Positions 39,867-48,267 of a DNA stretch of 64,000 nucleotides are shown piece after piece. Origin of the DNA: Ectothiorhodospira mobilis (lineage in GTDB: Bacteria > Pseudomonadota > Gammaproteobacteria > Ectothiorhodospirales > Ectothiorhodospiraceae); assembly GCF_016584115.1 (NCBI RefSeq), contig NZ_NRSK01000008.1, positions 41,662-105,661 of the forward strand, read 5' to 3'. The notes below the pieces were generated by a model. It had not been told where the DNA came from and made no database searches. It was given only the letters and a program-made list of their open reading frames with translations. Made by a program: the position numbers and the translations under genes. Positions within the stretch are counted from its first letter, which is position 1, and each line of letters opens with the position of its first letter.

Positions 39867-40040
39867 CACTCAGGATCCATCGGAACATGGGAGTACCGGA
39901 CGGGCTTGTACTTATATTTCGCATCCAACAGCTCCTGCAGCGCCATTACTTATACTCGCAGCGTCGATCCGCATAACGCACGAGATCCGCGGATAGCGAA
40001 TGCATAGCATTTGACGGCCCGCTGGATTGAGTTTTTAATC

Positions 40041-40337
40041 TTATTTATGGCTGACACATGCGGAAATCAGATTTGCACCGAAGCTCCCCCAGCTGATAAT
40101 GAAGAACGTGACTAGCGCACTCACCATTTCTTTGTTTTGTATGCACACATATGTGTTGCAGCACTCTTGGATGCCAAAAAAGACGGGCAGTAGCAACACT
40201 GCAGCTATCGCGCCGACCAAAAAGGCTAAGCCACCAATGAGAGACGCCCGCTCGGACTTATACCGCTGAAGAAAATAGAAAACAAAAATAGTGAGAACTG
40301 CCCAAAACACCAACATGATCGCAATACGACTAAGCAT
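40041..40337 (-). CDS. Small three-helix membrane protein, unknown function
   Basis: 98 residues from the ATG at 40335-40337, which follows a GAGGGGGG stretch; the longer open frame to 40394 begins inside an IS481 remnant and is not used. Three predicted membrane segments (about 5-22, 33-54, 71-95) and four cysteines (ECC at 58-60, YVC at 63-65, SAC at 92-94). No family recognised. It is downstream of the Sll1717-type ATPase on the same strand, separated by IS and repeat remnants, and shares its low GC content. Confidence 0.6.
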   Translation of the reverse strand: MLSRIAIMLVFWAVLTIFVFYFLQRYKSERASLIGGLAFLVGAIAAVLLLPVFFGIQECCNTYVCIQNKEMVSALVTFFIISWGSFGANLISACVSHK

Positions 40338-40370
40338 ACCCCCCCTCACTATGAGTAAAACCCTAACATT

Positions 40371-40424
40371 CAGATCTCGCTTGATTGTATACACGTTTCG
40401 AAATAGATCGGGGCGGTCCTTTGC
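40371..40424. mobile_element. Degenerate 3' end of an IS481-family element
   Basis: CAGATCTCGCTTGATTGTATACACG... continuing through AATAGATCGGGGCGGTCCT closely parallels 63870-63920, which encodes the last residues of an IS481-type transposase. Here the frame is lost by small indels. It is a decayed copy. Confidence 0.65.
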
Positions 40425-40561
40425 CGAGCTATCGTCAAATCAGGTGTATGGAGTCATGAATAGGCGGCGTCCTGCTGGTCGGTCGGCGCATCCACTTCCA
40501 CCCGTCTTTGAATAGCACCCCGGTGATGACCTTGGCGATGTAATCGAACCCCCGGATACCG

Positions 40562-40586
40562 AAAAAGGAATCTGTCCCCTTTTTTC
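40562..40586. repeat. Palindromic GGGGTCTGTCCCC repeat, copy 3 (degenerate)
   Basis: AAAAAGGAATCTGTCCCCTTTTTTCC, 16 bp before the 3' end of the ATPase gene. Left arm mutated. Confidence 0.65.
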
Positions 40587-40601
40587 CTGCGGCACACACC
40601 A

Positions 40602-42119
40602 CTATCCTGACAGTGGGGGATCCACTACATTAGTTCTTTTCAGCCCAAGGGCTTCAATTAGAGCAGGATGAACGCGGAACCGGCTCGAAGTTGCATCGAA
40701 TTGCGTACCTGGCTCCTTGTACTTGAAGATATACTCGGAGCCTCCATACCCACCTCCTCCCGGCCTATAAAAACCCAAGACAGAGAACTCAAACAGAGCT
40801 CGGAGCACTTCCAATGCACTCCGCTCACCACCACCAAATCCTTGATTTTCAAATTTACTTAAGAAGACATTCTTATCAAATTGCCACGCCCCTATTGCCT
40901 TGATAACCTCCAAGTAGTCGCGATAGCGTGGAACATGCTTATGTATCTCATCATCTAGCTCATTGAGAAAATACTGACTATAACTATGCCGAGCTTTATT
41001 TATATCAACATTATCGATCTTATCGTTCTGCAGGCCCCCATCTCCAATTCTCTTATTGTACTCAAATAAAACTAAGTTGCAAAATTTAATCATATCTCTG
41101 GGGCGCAAGTAGGTTCTATCCGTAATGTGATTGTACTTCGACTGTCGCCCCGTCATTTCTTGAGTCTCATTAAAAAGAGTTTCCCATGATATGTTTTCTT
41201 CTTTCTCCCCGAGTCGCAATGTAAACCGACGCTCCATCAGATCTCTTAGCGTTCGGTTTGTGCGGGGGGTATCCCACTCTATAAGAGAAGCAAAGTTCTC
41301 CGTTATCTTATTTTTATCTTCAAATTGTAACTTATTGTAAATATCATCCCGCAAGAAAATGACTGCGAAGAACTTAACACCAGCTTCACGAGCTGCATTA
41401 TTAATGTCCCGACAAGCTAGCAACAACCCTATAAGCCTGTTCTTATAATCTTGATTTTCTGGGTCGAACCCTAGGTCAAGCTCATCAAATGCAATGAAGT
41501 ACTCATTCTCCTCGTTTACACTCAGGAGAAGAAGATTCTGCAAGTTTCTATTAACTTCTTGAACAATCGTTGGAAGCTCAGTTATTGGAACCTGCTCTGG
41601 GGATACACCAGCTTTAAGCGCTTTCAGGTTAATATCAAAATGAGGCCGTAACCGCATCTCTTTTGTAGGAGTAAATATTTGTGTTAGATCTGGATCTCTA
41701 GAGCCGTACGTATCGACAACAAAGCGTTCAATCGGGTCCATACAGTTCATGCTACGATCGTTGTGCGGAAGGGAATCATCTTGATTCAGAACAATCTTCG
41801 CTAAGCTCAAGTAGATTAGGTACTTCCAGCTATGTGTAAACTTATCATAGTCAGGAATTCCAACGCGCGCCTGCGCATCGTGATGATGCCATGGGTAATC
41901 TGAGAAGGTATGCCCATACACAAATTTTTTAGGCCCAGACTCTGACAGAAGTTTCTTGTATATAGCTGTTTTTCCGGACCCCTTTCGACCTGTCACCAAG
42001 AAACGTGAACGTTCCAGTACCGCATCGAAAGCTTCGTGCCCTTCAAACACTTCAAGAAGAAGGTCATCGCTATCGGCATCAACAGCGCCAAAATTAGAGA
42101 TTTCAGATAACGCGTACAC
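40602..42119 (-). CDS. P-loop ATPase of the Sll1717 type, probable defence gene
   Basis: 505 residues from a GTG start at 42119 (GGGGGA just upstream). Walker A is GRKGSGKT (residues 44-51) and Walker B is EYFIAFDELDLGF (about 208-220); a following FLRDDIYNKL block fits a sensor or arginine-finger region. The layout (N-terminal FGAVDADSDDLL, central STAND/KAP-like ATPase, helical C-terminus) is that of the Sll1717-type ATPase family often found in defence islands. Base composition is far more A+T rich than the flanks. It lies downstream of the AbiGi-like gene on the same strand with 325 bp between. Activity is inferred. Confidence 0.82.
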   Translation of the reverse strand: MYALSEISNFGAVDADSDDLLLEVFEGHEAFDAVLERSRFLVTGRKGSGKTAIYKKLLSESGPKKFVYGHTFSDYPWHHHDAQARVGIPDYDKFTHSWKYLIYLSLAKIVLNQDDSLPHNDRSMNCMDPIERFVVDTYGSRDPDLTQIFTPTKEMRLRPHFDINLKALKAGVSPEQVPITELPTIVQEVNRNLQNLLLLSVNEENEYFIAFDELDLGFDPENQDYKNRLIGLLLACRDINNAAREAGVKFFAVIFLRDDIYNKLQFEDKNKITENFASLIEWDTPRTNRTLRDLMERRFTLRLGEKEENISWETLFNETQEMTGRQSKYNHITDRTYLRPRDMIKFCNLVLFEYNKRIGDGGLQNDKIDNVDINKARHSYSQYFLNELDDEIHKHVPRYRDYLEVIKAIGAWQFDKNVFLSKFENQGFGGGERSALEVLRALFEFSVLGFYRPGGGGYGGSEYIFKYKEPGTQFDATSSRFRVHPALIEALGLKRTNVVDPPLSG

Positions 42120-42311
42120 ACATCCCCCAATATTTCTAAAAAACTAACCTTCCCTAAATTCAAAAATTAAGCCGAAAATCGAATAATTATACTGCTGAAT
42201 ACTGAATTTATTTTGCCTGAATATAGTTTACAACTCGCTTGGGCAGTTTCTGCGGCTTGTGCATGTGAGAAATTACTTTTTGCCTTAGTTGTTCCTTGTT
42301 GCGCATATACG

Positions 42312-42336
42312 AAAATGGGATCTATACCCTTATTCC
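42312..42336. repeat. Palindromic GGGGTCTGTCCCC repeat, copy 4 (degenerate)
   Basis: AAAATGGGATCTATACCCTTATTCC: same layout with several changes. It is followed after 5 bp by copy 5. Confidence 0.55.
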
Positions 42337-42341
42337 TCTGA

Positions 42342-42365
42342 GAAACGGGGTCTGCCCCCTTTTTC
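42342..42365. repeat. Palindromic GGGGTCTGTCCCC repeat, copy 5
   Basis: GAAACGGGGTCTGCCCCCTTTTTC, ending 3 bp before the attC-like site. Its insertion here may separate the AbiGi-like cassette from what followed it. Confidence 0.7.
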
Positions 42366-42367
42366 GA

Positions 42368-42450
42368 ATATAACGCCCGCAGCACGCGCGGCTTTGTAGT
42401 TGAGGCGAAGCCGCAACGAAAAGCCATCGCAGTGCCTGCGATTGTTAGAT
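42368..42450 (-). other. Integron attC-like recombination site
   Basis: On the minus strand it opens with ATCTAAC (fits RYYYAAC exactly) and closes 83 bp later with GTTATAT (GTTRRRY with one mismatch). The arms are complementary: TAAC-N3-CGCAG(G)CAC(T)GCG-N-GGCTTT on one side against the same sequence lacking the extra G and T on the other, i.e. with extrahelical bases, and a central spacer with its own small GCGGCTT/AAGCCGC hairpin. The stop codon of the AbiGi-like gene is the TAA inside the first box, as in true gene cassettes. Confidence 0.62.
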
Positions 42451-43182
42451 GAAAACAGACAGCTCATAGACTTTTAGCGTGCAACCTATTTTTTTTGCTA
42501 GCCTCCTGCCCTGAAGCCAGTACCTTGCTGGCACAACGATATAATCAATATCATCGTTGCTAAATTTTACCGTGCTGTAGCTTTTCTCGTTTCTAATATA
42601 GAAACAGCTCATTCCGGGATCCTGTGGTTTAGTCCCACCTGCGAATGGCAGTGACCTAAACGTTAGCCTCCACTCTCTCTGGTAGTAGGTCACATACTCA
42701 GAGTCGTCTTGGTTTTTGTATGAATATTCTTGAAGGAAATCCGTGACCTCTTGAAACGCCACAGTTTCGTCTTCAGTGAAATTGTAGGGATCGGTTTCCT
42801 CTTTCCATTCCCTATCCTTCTCCAAATCCTCCATTCTTTCCAGCAACCCAGAAAGCTTCTTAATACGTGCAAAGTGCTCACCTGTTGTGTACAGGGCAGG
42901 ATTCGCACCGTAGCTAATCATCTTGGCTTTTTTGAAACCGATACCAAATTTCCCGAATTTTCGACAGTGCTCTTTTGCATGCCACAAGGGAATGTCAGTA
43001 AAGCACACCATCGCTGATTTTTTGTCGTACCCTTTAGATACGTAGTTTGGGCAATAGCTCAGCCTCAAAAGCTTTTCATCGCAGATAGAGGTCAGCGCTG
43101 CAAGGGCAGCAGAGTCCGTTTGCCCTCTTCCTGTCCAATGGACAAGTGTGTTATTCACATATGCACGCAACTTCAACCTCAT
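42445..43182 (-). CDS. AbiGi-like abortive-infection protein
   Basis: 245 residues. The N-terminal part has the family landmarks TLVHWTGRGQ (about 12-21), MVCFTDIPLWHAKEHC (about 58-73), KFGKFGIGFKKAKMISYGANPALY (about 75-98), followed by an acidic middle and EWRLTFRSLPF. This is the pattern of the AbiGi ('antitoxin') family of abortive phage resistance proteins. Its normal partner, an AbiGii nucleotidyltransferase, is absent; the next gene is a Sll1717-type ATPase. The ATG overlaps GTTAGAT and the stop lies in an attC-like site, so the gene has the form of an integron cassette. Strongly A+T rich relative to flanks. Confidence 0.75.
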   Translation of the reverse strand: MRLKLRAYVNNTLVHWTGRGQTDSAALAALTSICDEKLLRLSYCPNYVSKGYDKKSAMVCFTDIPLWHAKEHCRKFGKFGIGFKKAKMISYGANPALYTTGEHFARIKKLSGLLERMEDLEKDREWKEETDPYNFTEDETVAFQEVTDFLQEYSYKNQDDSEYVTYYQREWRLTFRSLPFAGGTKPQDPGMSCFYIRNEKSYSTVKFSNDDIDYIVVPARYWLQGRRLAKKIGCTLKVYELSVFI

Positions 43183-43199
43183 CTAACTATAAATGGACG

Positions 43200-43317
43200 C
43201 CCTAACCGCTGCATAACACCCACCCCCAAACTGCTCTCGGCATAGCATGGGGCTCAATATCAACGACTTGCGGTCAGGACCGGGAGACTCTCGAGGGGTG
43301 TTATGCGGCGGTTGCGC
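43200..43317 (-). other. Possible second attC-like site upstream of the AbiGi-like gene
   Basis: Arms TAACCGCTGCATAACACCC and GGTGTTATGCGGCGGTTG at the two ends are complementary over 17-18 bp with one mismatch, enclosing about 75 bases. The end boxes are GTTAGGG and GCGCAAC on the minus strand, each with one mismatch to the attC rule. The size is within the range of chromosomal-integron attC sites, but the arms lack clear extrahelical bases. Confidence 0.4.
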
Positions 43318-43911
43318 ATGATAACGCCTTATGCGGCGCATCCGCCGCATGACGACTCGCCTGAGCCGAACAACTTCCCACACATCGGTGGCCTGCGCAC
43401 TTTCCGCCATTGGGGCATGTGAGGGCTTTGCGGGACTCACCACGTGATTTATATAAATATGCAGAACACATCCTGCCGCGAGGGAATGTATCATGACAAC
43501 CGACGTTTCAGCGGGACCGACTTGGTAAACCAGTCTGGCGCGATGGAGGCCAATGCGGCCGCGCCTTTGAGTGGTAGGACATGGACCGGAATCCGGTGCC
43601 CGGGTGTGACCTTTTGATCGCAAGATGGGGGAACCGTGGCGCCGGTTATCCGCTGGGCGTCTACCGCCGGGAATGGGTGACGCGGTGTTGTCCTGCGCAG
43701 CCCGCTGGATGCGGGCAGGTGGGGATGCGGTGGGGAGATCCATGGAGGACTACGTTCCCTGTGTGTCTTCTCGATACCGACTGTACCGGCTGGGAAAGAA
43801 GGGTGCAAACGGTGGCCTTGTCCGTTGCGGGGGCCTCCCCTACCCCATTCCTCATCCCAATCGGCCGCGGAACGCCCCCTATCGCCGATGCGGCTTGAGG
43901 GGAGTTTCGCG
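43318..43911. other. Spacer at the right border of the island, no gene recognised
   Basis: Contains an 8-bp perfect hairpin (arms 43331-43338 and 43343-43350). Composition changes here from A+T rich back to GC rich. Several overlapping frames of 60-190 codons are open on both strands, but none shows codon bias, a ribosome site or a recognisable motif. Confidence 0.55.
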
Positions 43912-44574
43912 CTAGTAACGCTGCTCCAGCACCAGCACGCTGCCCTCGTTGCGCATCTCCAGGCGTTCGAGGAAGCTCATGCCCAGCAGCGCCACCCGGG
44001 GTTCCCGGCCCGGGAGCACCAGGGCCGGGACATTGCGCAGACGGATGGCGCTCACCTGCACCCGGTCCAGGCGCACCCGGCGGCCCCATTCCAGGCCGGA
44101 GGCGGTGCGCACCGGCACTGACTGCCCCTGGTCGGGGTCGATCCCCAGGCGGCGGGCCTCGGCGGCGTTCAGCACCACGGCGGAGGCGCCGGTGTCCACC
44201 AGGAAGGTGAGGGCATGGCCGTTGATGGCCCCGGTGGTGGTGAAGGCGCCATTGGAGTCGCGGTGGATGCGGGCCGTGGCCTGTCGCCGTGGGGCATAGC
44301 TGCCCCCCACGCGCTCGCCGATGCGGATCTGGCGCACCCGTCCCTCCACCCGCACCCGGGCGGTGCCATTGCGTCCGTCGGCGGCCTCCAGGGTGACCCC
44401 TTCCGGGCTGCTCTCCCCCACACTGAGCACCCGGCGCGTGCCGTCCACCTCCAGCACCGCCCGGTCGCCGAACACCCCCACCACGCGCACGTCCAGGGCC
44501 AGGGCCGGTGACGCCCCCAGGAGGGACAGCAGCAGGCAGAGGATGGGGAAGGACCTGAAGAGGGCGCGTGACAC
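43912..44574 (-). CDS. Retropepsin-like aspartic protease, exported
   Basis: 220 residues with a signal peptide (FPILCLLLSLLGASPALA, cleavage near 27). The C-terminal half is a single retropepsin-type unit: catalytic motif FLVDTGASAVVL (about 128-139) and the closing ALLGMSFLERLEM (about 197-209). Such proteins are thought to act as dimers in the periplasm; substrates are unknown. It lies just downstream of pgpA on the same strand with a 116-bp gap. Confidence 0.9.
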   Translation of the reverse strand: MSRALFRSFPILCLLLSLLGASPALALDVRVVGVFGDRAVLEVDGTRRVLSVGESSPEGVTLEAADGRNGTARVRVEGRVRQIRIGERVGGSYAPRRQATARIHRDSNGAFTTTGAINGHALTFLVDTGASAVVLNAAEARRLGIDPDQGQSVPVRTASGLEWGRRVRLDRVQVSAIRLRNVPALVLPGREPRVALLGMSFLERLEMRNEGSVLVLEQRY

Positions 44575-44690
44575 GGACGGGTACCCGACGGCCTGGCAAG
44601 GGATTCCATCGCCACGATGCCCCCGGGGAGGCCGGGATGCAAGCCGGTCCGGGGCCGGGATTCCCCCAGGGGGGTGGCGGTTACCTTTAT

Positions 44691-45188
44691 TTACAGGAGG
44701 AACCAGGCCAGGCCCTGCAGCACCCCCAGGGCATACAATCCGGCCAGCACATCATCCAGCATGATGCCGATGCCGCCCCCCAGGTGCCGGTCCAGCCAGC
44801 CGATGGGCCAGGGCTTGAGGATGTCGAACAGGCGGAACAGCACAAACCCCGCCAGGATCCAGGACCAGCCCGCCGGGACGGCGATCAGGGTGATCCACAG
44901 GCCGACGAACTCGTCCCAGACGATCCCCGGGTGGTCATGCACCCCCAGGCGCCGGGCGCTCTCGCCACAGAGCCCTATCCCCGCCAGCGCCGCCAGGGCC
45001 GTGACCAGCAGATAGGCCCACAGGGGCAGGCCCTGCAGCATCAGCAGGAACAGCGGCACCGCCGCCAGGGTGCCCGCCGTCCCCGGGGCCCTGGGGGAGA
45101 GGCCGCTGCCCAGACCGAAGGCCAGGAGATGCACCGGGTCCCGCAGGATGGATGCGGCGGGGGGGGTCTGGGGGGATGCTGCGGCCAT
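44691..45188 (-). CDS. pgpA: Phosphatidylglycerophosphatase A
   Basis: Makes phosphatidylglycerol in the inner membrane. 165 residues from the ATG at 45186-45188. Family blocks: AFGLGSGLSPRAPGTAGTLAA (about 23-43), HDHPGIVWDEFVGLWITL (about 86-103) and LFRLFDILKPWPIGWLD, with about four membrane helices. It ends the nusB-thiL-pgpA run and starts 25 bp after thiL. Confidence 0.95.
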   Translation of the reverse strand: MAAASPQTPPAASILRDPVHLLAFGLGSGLSPRAPGTAGTLAAVPLFLLMLQGLPLWAYLLVTALAALAGIGLCGESARRLGVHDHPGIVWDEFVGLWITLIAVPAGWSWILAGFVLFRLFDILKPWPIGWLDRHLGGGIGIMLDDVLAGLYALGVLQGLAWFLL

Positions 45189-45213
45189 GGAGGCGGTCCG
45201 GGTCGGGATGGGT

Positions 45214-46164
45214 TCAGGAGTCGAAATGGGCGTAACCGCCCCGCTCCAGGGGCAGGGGGTTGCCCTGGGGGTCCAGGATGCGCAGGCCCGGTTCGGTCTC
45301 GGTGCGGCCGATGACGGTGGCCGGACACCCCAGCCCCGCCAGTGTCCGGCAGAGGGCCTCCACGGCCCCCTGCGGGGCGGTGAAGAGCAGTTCGTAATCG
45401 TCGCCACCGGCCAGGGGCAGGGACCAGTCCACGTCCTCCGTCCCCATGACCTCCCGGAAGGCGGGGGAAAGGGGCAGGCGGGCGGTCTCCAGGGTGGCGC
45501 CCACACCGGAGGCCGCCAGGATATGGCCAAGATCCTGGGCGAGACCGTCGGAGACGTCGATGCAGGCACTGGCCAGGCCCCGCAGGGCCCGGCCGGCGGC
45601 CACCCGGGGCTCGGGCCGGTCCAGGCGCGCCCGCAGGCGCGGGTCCGCCCTGCCCCGTCCCAGCTCCCGCAGGGCCAGGGCCGCGTCCCCCACGGTGCCG
45701 GTCACCAGGATCGCCTCCCCCGGGCGCGCCCCGTCACGGCGCAGGGCCGCCCCGGTGGGGACCACCCCCATGGCCTGCACGGTGAGGGTCAGGGGCCCGC
45801 GGGTGGTGTCCCCCCCCACCAGGGCCACCTCGTGGCTCCGCGCCAGGTCCAGAAAGCCCCGGGCGAAGGCCTCCACCCAGGCAGTGTCCTCCCCGGGCAG
45901 GGTCAGGGCCAGGGTAACCCAGCGCGGCGTGGCCCCCATGGCCGCCAGATCGCTCAGGTTCACCGCCAGGGCCTTGTGGCCGATAGCCCCGGACGGGGTG
46001 TCCACGGGGAAGTGCACCCCCTGGACCAGGGTGTCCACGCTCACCACCAGCTCGTGATCCGGGGGTACGCACAGCAGGGCGGCATCGTCCCCCACCCCCA
46101 GATGGACATCCCCGGGGAGATCGGCGGGGGTGAAATAGCAGCGGATGAGATCGAACTCCTTCAT
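45214..46164 (-). CDS. thiL: Thiamine-monophosphate kinase
   Basis: Phosphorylates thiamine phosphate to the active pyrophosphate. 316 residues; motifs LGVGDDAALLCVP (about 22-34), VSVDTLVQGVHFP, LSDLAAMGATPRWVTLALTLP and CIDVSDGLAQDLGHI (about 205-219) are typical. It follows nusB by 18 bp, a conserved gammaproteobacterial pairing. Confidence 0.97.
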   Translation of the reverse strand: MKEFDLIRCYFTPADLPGDVHLGVGDDAALLCVPPDHELVVSVDTLVQGVHFPVDTPSGAIGHKALAVNLSDLAAMGATPRWVTLALTLPGEDTAWVEAFARGFLDLARSHEVALVGGDTTRGPLTLTVQAMGVVPTGAALRRDGARPGEAILVTGTVGDAALALRELGRGRADPRLRARLDRPEPRVAAGRALRGLASACIDVSDGLAQDLGHILAASGVGATLETARLPLSPAFREVMGTEDVDWSLPLAGGDDYELLFTAPQGAVEALCRTLAGLGCPATVIGRTETEPGLRILDPQGNPLPLERGGYAHFDS

Positions 46165-46182
46165 GCCCCGCCCCCGGGCGGC

Positions 46183-46623
46183 TTACTGCCGGAGCCCGGC
46201 GGCCACCTTGTCGATGACCCCGTTGACGAAGCGGTGCCCCTGCTCGGCACCGTATTTCTTGGCCAGGGCCACGGCCTCGTGGATGACCACCTTGTAGGGC
46301 ACCTCGGGGCAGTGATGCAGCTCATAGGCCGCCAGGCGCAGCAGGGCCCGCTCCACCGGGTCCACCTGCTCCATGGGGCGGTCCAGGTGGGGGCCGATGG
46401 CGGCGTCCAGCTGCGCCGACTCCGCCGTGACCCCCAAAAGCAGCCGCCGGAAGTACTCCCAGTCGGCCTTTTCCATCTCCGGATCGTCGGCGTACTGGGT
46501 CAGGATCTCCCGTGCGGGATAGCCGGTGAGCTGCCACTGATACAGGGCCTGCATGGCCAGGCGCCGGGCATGTCGCCGGGCATGGGTATGGCGGCGATGG
46601 GCGGTGTCCGGGGGGATCGTCAT
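46183..46623 (-). CDS. nusB: Transcription antitermination factor NusB
   Basis: Works with NusE (S10) in rRNA antitermination. From the ATG at 46621-46623, which overlaps the ribH stop by 4 bp, it has 146 residues. Motifs: [15 protein letters not shown] (about 20-34), [19 protein letters not shown] (about 82-100) and [30 protein letters not shown] near the end. The much longer open frame upstream runs antiparallel to good sense elsewhere and is not used. Confidence 0.96.
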   Translation of the reverse strand: MTIPPDTAHRRHTHARRHARRLAMQALYQWQLTGYPAREILTQYADDPEMEKADWEYFRRLLLGVTAESAQLDAAIGPHLDRPMEQVDPVERALLRLAAYELHHCPEVPYKVVIHEAVALAKKYGAEQGHRFVNGVIDKVAAGLRQ

Positions 46624-47102
46624 GCAGTCAGGGTCCGCATGAGGCTGATCATCTCCAGGGCCCCCAGGGCGGCATCGGCCCCCTTGTTGCCCGCCTTGGT
46701 GCCGGCGCGCTCGATGGCCTGTTCGATGGTGTCGGTGGTGAGCACGCCGAAGCTGATGGGCAGCCCCGTCTCCAGCTGCACCTGCGCCAGCCCCTTGGCC
46801 GCCTCCCCGGCGACGTAGTCGAAATGGGGCGTGGAGCCGCGGATGACACAGCCCAGGGCGATGACGGCGTCGTACTTCCCCGACTGGGCCATGGCCTTCA
46901 CCGCCAGGGGCAGTTCGAAGGCCCCGGGGACCCGCACCACCGTCAGATGCTTCTCCTCCACGCCGTGACGGGTGAGGATGTCGTGGGCCCCTTCCAGCAG
47001 CCGTTCCACGATAAAGGAATTGAAGCGGGAGAGGACAAGACCGATCCGGGCGCCGCTGGCGTCGGTGAGGCGGCCTTCGAGGGTTCGCATGTTCATGGTC
47101 AT
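46620..47102 (-). CDS. ribH: 6,7-dimethyl-8-ribityllumazine synthase
   Basis: Condenses the pyrimidine and butanone-phosphate precursors of riboflavin. 160 residues; [15 protein letters not shown] (about 24-38), [16 protein letters not shown] (about 56-71), [16 protein letters not shown] and ITFGVLTTD-like block are all present. Starts 21 bp after ribBA. Confidence 0.97.
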   Translation of the reverse strand: MTMNMRTLEGRLTDASGARIGLVLSRFNSFIVERLLEGAHDILTRHGVEEKHLTVVRVPGAFELPLAVKAMAQSGKYDAVIALGCVIRGSTPHFDYVAGEAAKGLAQVQLETGLPISFGVLTTDTIEQAIERAGTKAGNKGADAALGALEMISLMRTLTA

Positions 47103-47123
47103 GAAGGGTCTGCCGGTGAGTGT

Positions 47124-48233
47124 TTATTGAACGTAGTCCACCACCTCGAGGCCGAAGCCCCCGAGGCCGTGGAAGCGCTTGGGCGAGGAGAGCAGGCGCA
47201 TGCGGCGCACCCCCAGGTCCTTGAGGATCTGGGCGCCGATGCCGTGGGTGCGCAGTTGTGCCGTGTCCTGGTCCGTATCCTCCGGCGGCGGGGATCCCCC
47301 GCTCAGGGCCATGCGCCGCAGGCGCCGCACCAGGGCCCGCTGCTCCACCTCCCGGTGGATGAGCACCGCCACGCCACTGCCTTCCCGGGCGATGCGCTCC
47401 AGGGCCCCGCGCAGGGACCACCCCCCCTGGGGCGGACGATAGCTCAGGGTATCCTCCAGGGCGCCGCCCAGCTGCACCCGCACCAGGGTATCCCCCTCCG
47501 GTTCGGGCTGGCCCAGGACCAGGGCAAAATGCAGCCCCTGGCCGAGGACGTCGGCATAGGCCACCAGGGTGAACTCCCCGAACTCCGTGGGGAACGGGGT
47601 CTCCGCCACCCGCTCCACGCTGCGCTCGTGCTCGATGCGGTAGCGGATCAGGTCCTCGATGGTGCCCATCTTCAGGCCGTGCTCGGCGGCGAAACGCTCC
47701 AGATCCGGCCGCCGGGCCATGGACCCGTCCTCGTTGAGGATCTCCACGATCACCGCCGCCGGCTCACAGCCCGCCAGCCGCGCCAGATCGCAGCCGGCCT
47801 CGGTATGGCCCGCCCGCACCAGCACCCCGCCGGGCTGGGCCATGAGGGGGAAGATGTGCCCCGGCTGCACCAGATCCGCCGGACTGGCGTCGGGGGCCAC
47901 GGCGGTGCGCACCGTGTGGGCGCGGTCGTAGGCGGAGATGCCGGTGGTCACCCCCTCCGCCGCCTCGATGGAGACGGTAAAGTTGGTGCCGTGCTTGTCG
48001 TGGGTGTCCCCCACCATCAGCGGCAGGCGCAGCTGCCGGCAGCGCTCCCGGGTGAGGGTGAGGCAGATCAGGCCGCGACCGTAGCGGGCCATGAAATTGA
48101 TATCCTCGGGACGCACCCGGGAGGCGATCATGAGCAGGTCGCCCTCGTTCTCGCGATCCTCGTCGTCGACGATGATCACCATGCGCCCCTGGCGCAGGTC
48201 CTCGAGGATCTCTTCGGTGTGGTTGAATGCCAT
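47124..48233 (-). CDS. ribB: 3,4-dihydroxy-2-butanone 4-phosphate synthase with degenerate GTP cyclohydrolase II domain
   Basis: The first 200 of 369 residues are a full RibB domain: [16 protein letters not shown] (about 20-36), [39 protein letters not shown] and [20 protein letters not shown]. The C-terminal part aligns in position with GTP cyclohydrolase II, but the zinc cysteines and the GDVFGSLRCDCG-type motif are missing (the region reads [19 protein letters not shown]). So it should supply only the butanone phosphate, and another gene must provide RibA. This truncated-function form is common in gammaproteobacteria. Confidence 0.92.
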   Translation of the reverse strand: MAFNHTEEILEDLRQGRMVIIVDDEDRENEGDLLMIASRVRPEDINFMARYGRGLICLTLTRERCRQLRLPLMVGDTHDKHGTNFTVSIEAAEGVTTGISAYDRAHTVRTAVAPDASPADLVQPGHIFPLMAQPGGVLVRAGHTEAGCDLARLAGCEPAAVIVEILNEDGSMARRPDLERFAAEHGLKMGTIEDLIRYRIEHERSVERVAETPFPTEFGEFTLVAYADVLGQGLHFALVLGQPEPEGDTLVRVQLGGALEDTLSYRPPQGGWSLRGALERIAREGSGVAVLIHREVEQRALVRRLRRMALSGGSPPPEDTDQDTAQLRTHGIGAQILKDLGVRRMRLLSSPKRFHGLGGFGLEVVDYVQ

Positions 48234-48267
48234 AGTCAGCCGCTGTGGGGGATAAAGGGGCGTCGCC

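Noticed and set aside
40448..40555. Short minus-strand frame reading DYIAKVITGVLFKDGW as a transposase fragment
   Set aside because: Too short to assign to any family; probably a remnant, but no name can be supported.
42167..42427. 86-codon minus-strand frame between the AbiGi-like gene and the ATPase
   Set aside because: It is a translation of the attC-like site and the repeats; no ribosome site.
43183..43743. 186-codon minus-strand frame upstream of the AbiGi-like gene
   Set aside because: Covers attC-like arms and non-coding sequence; no codon bias or motif.
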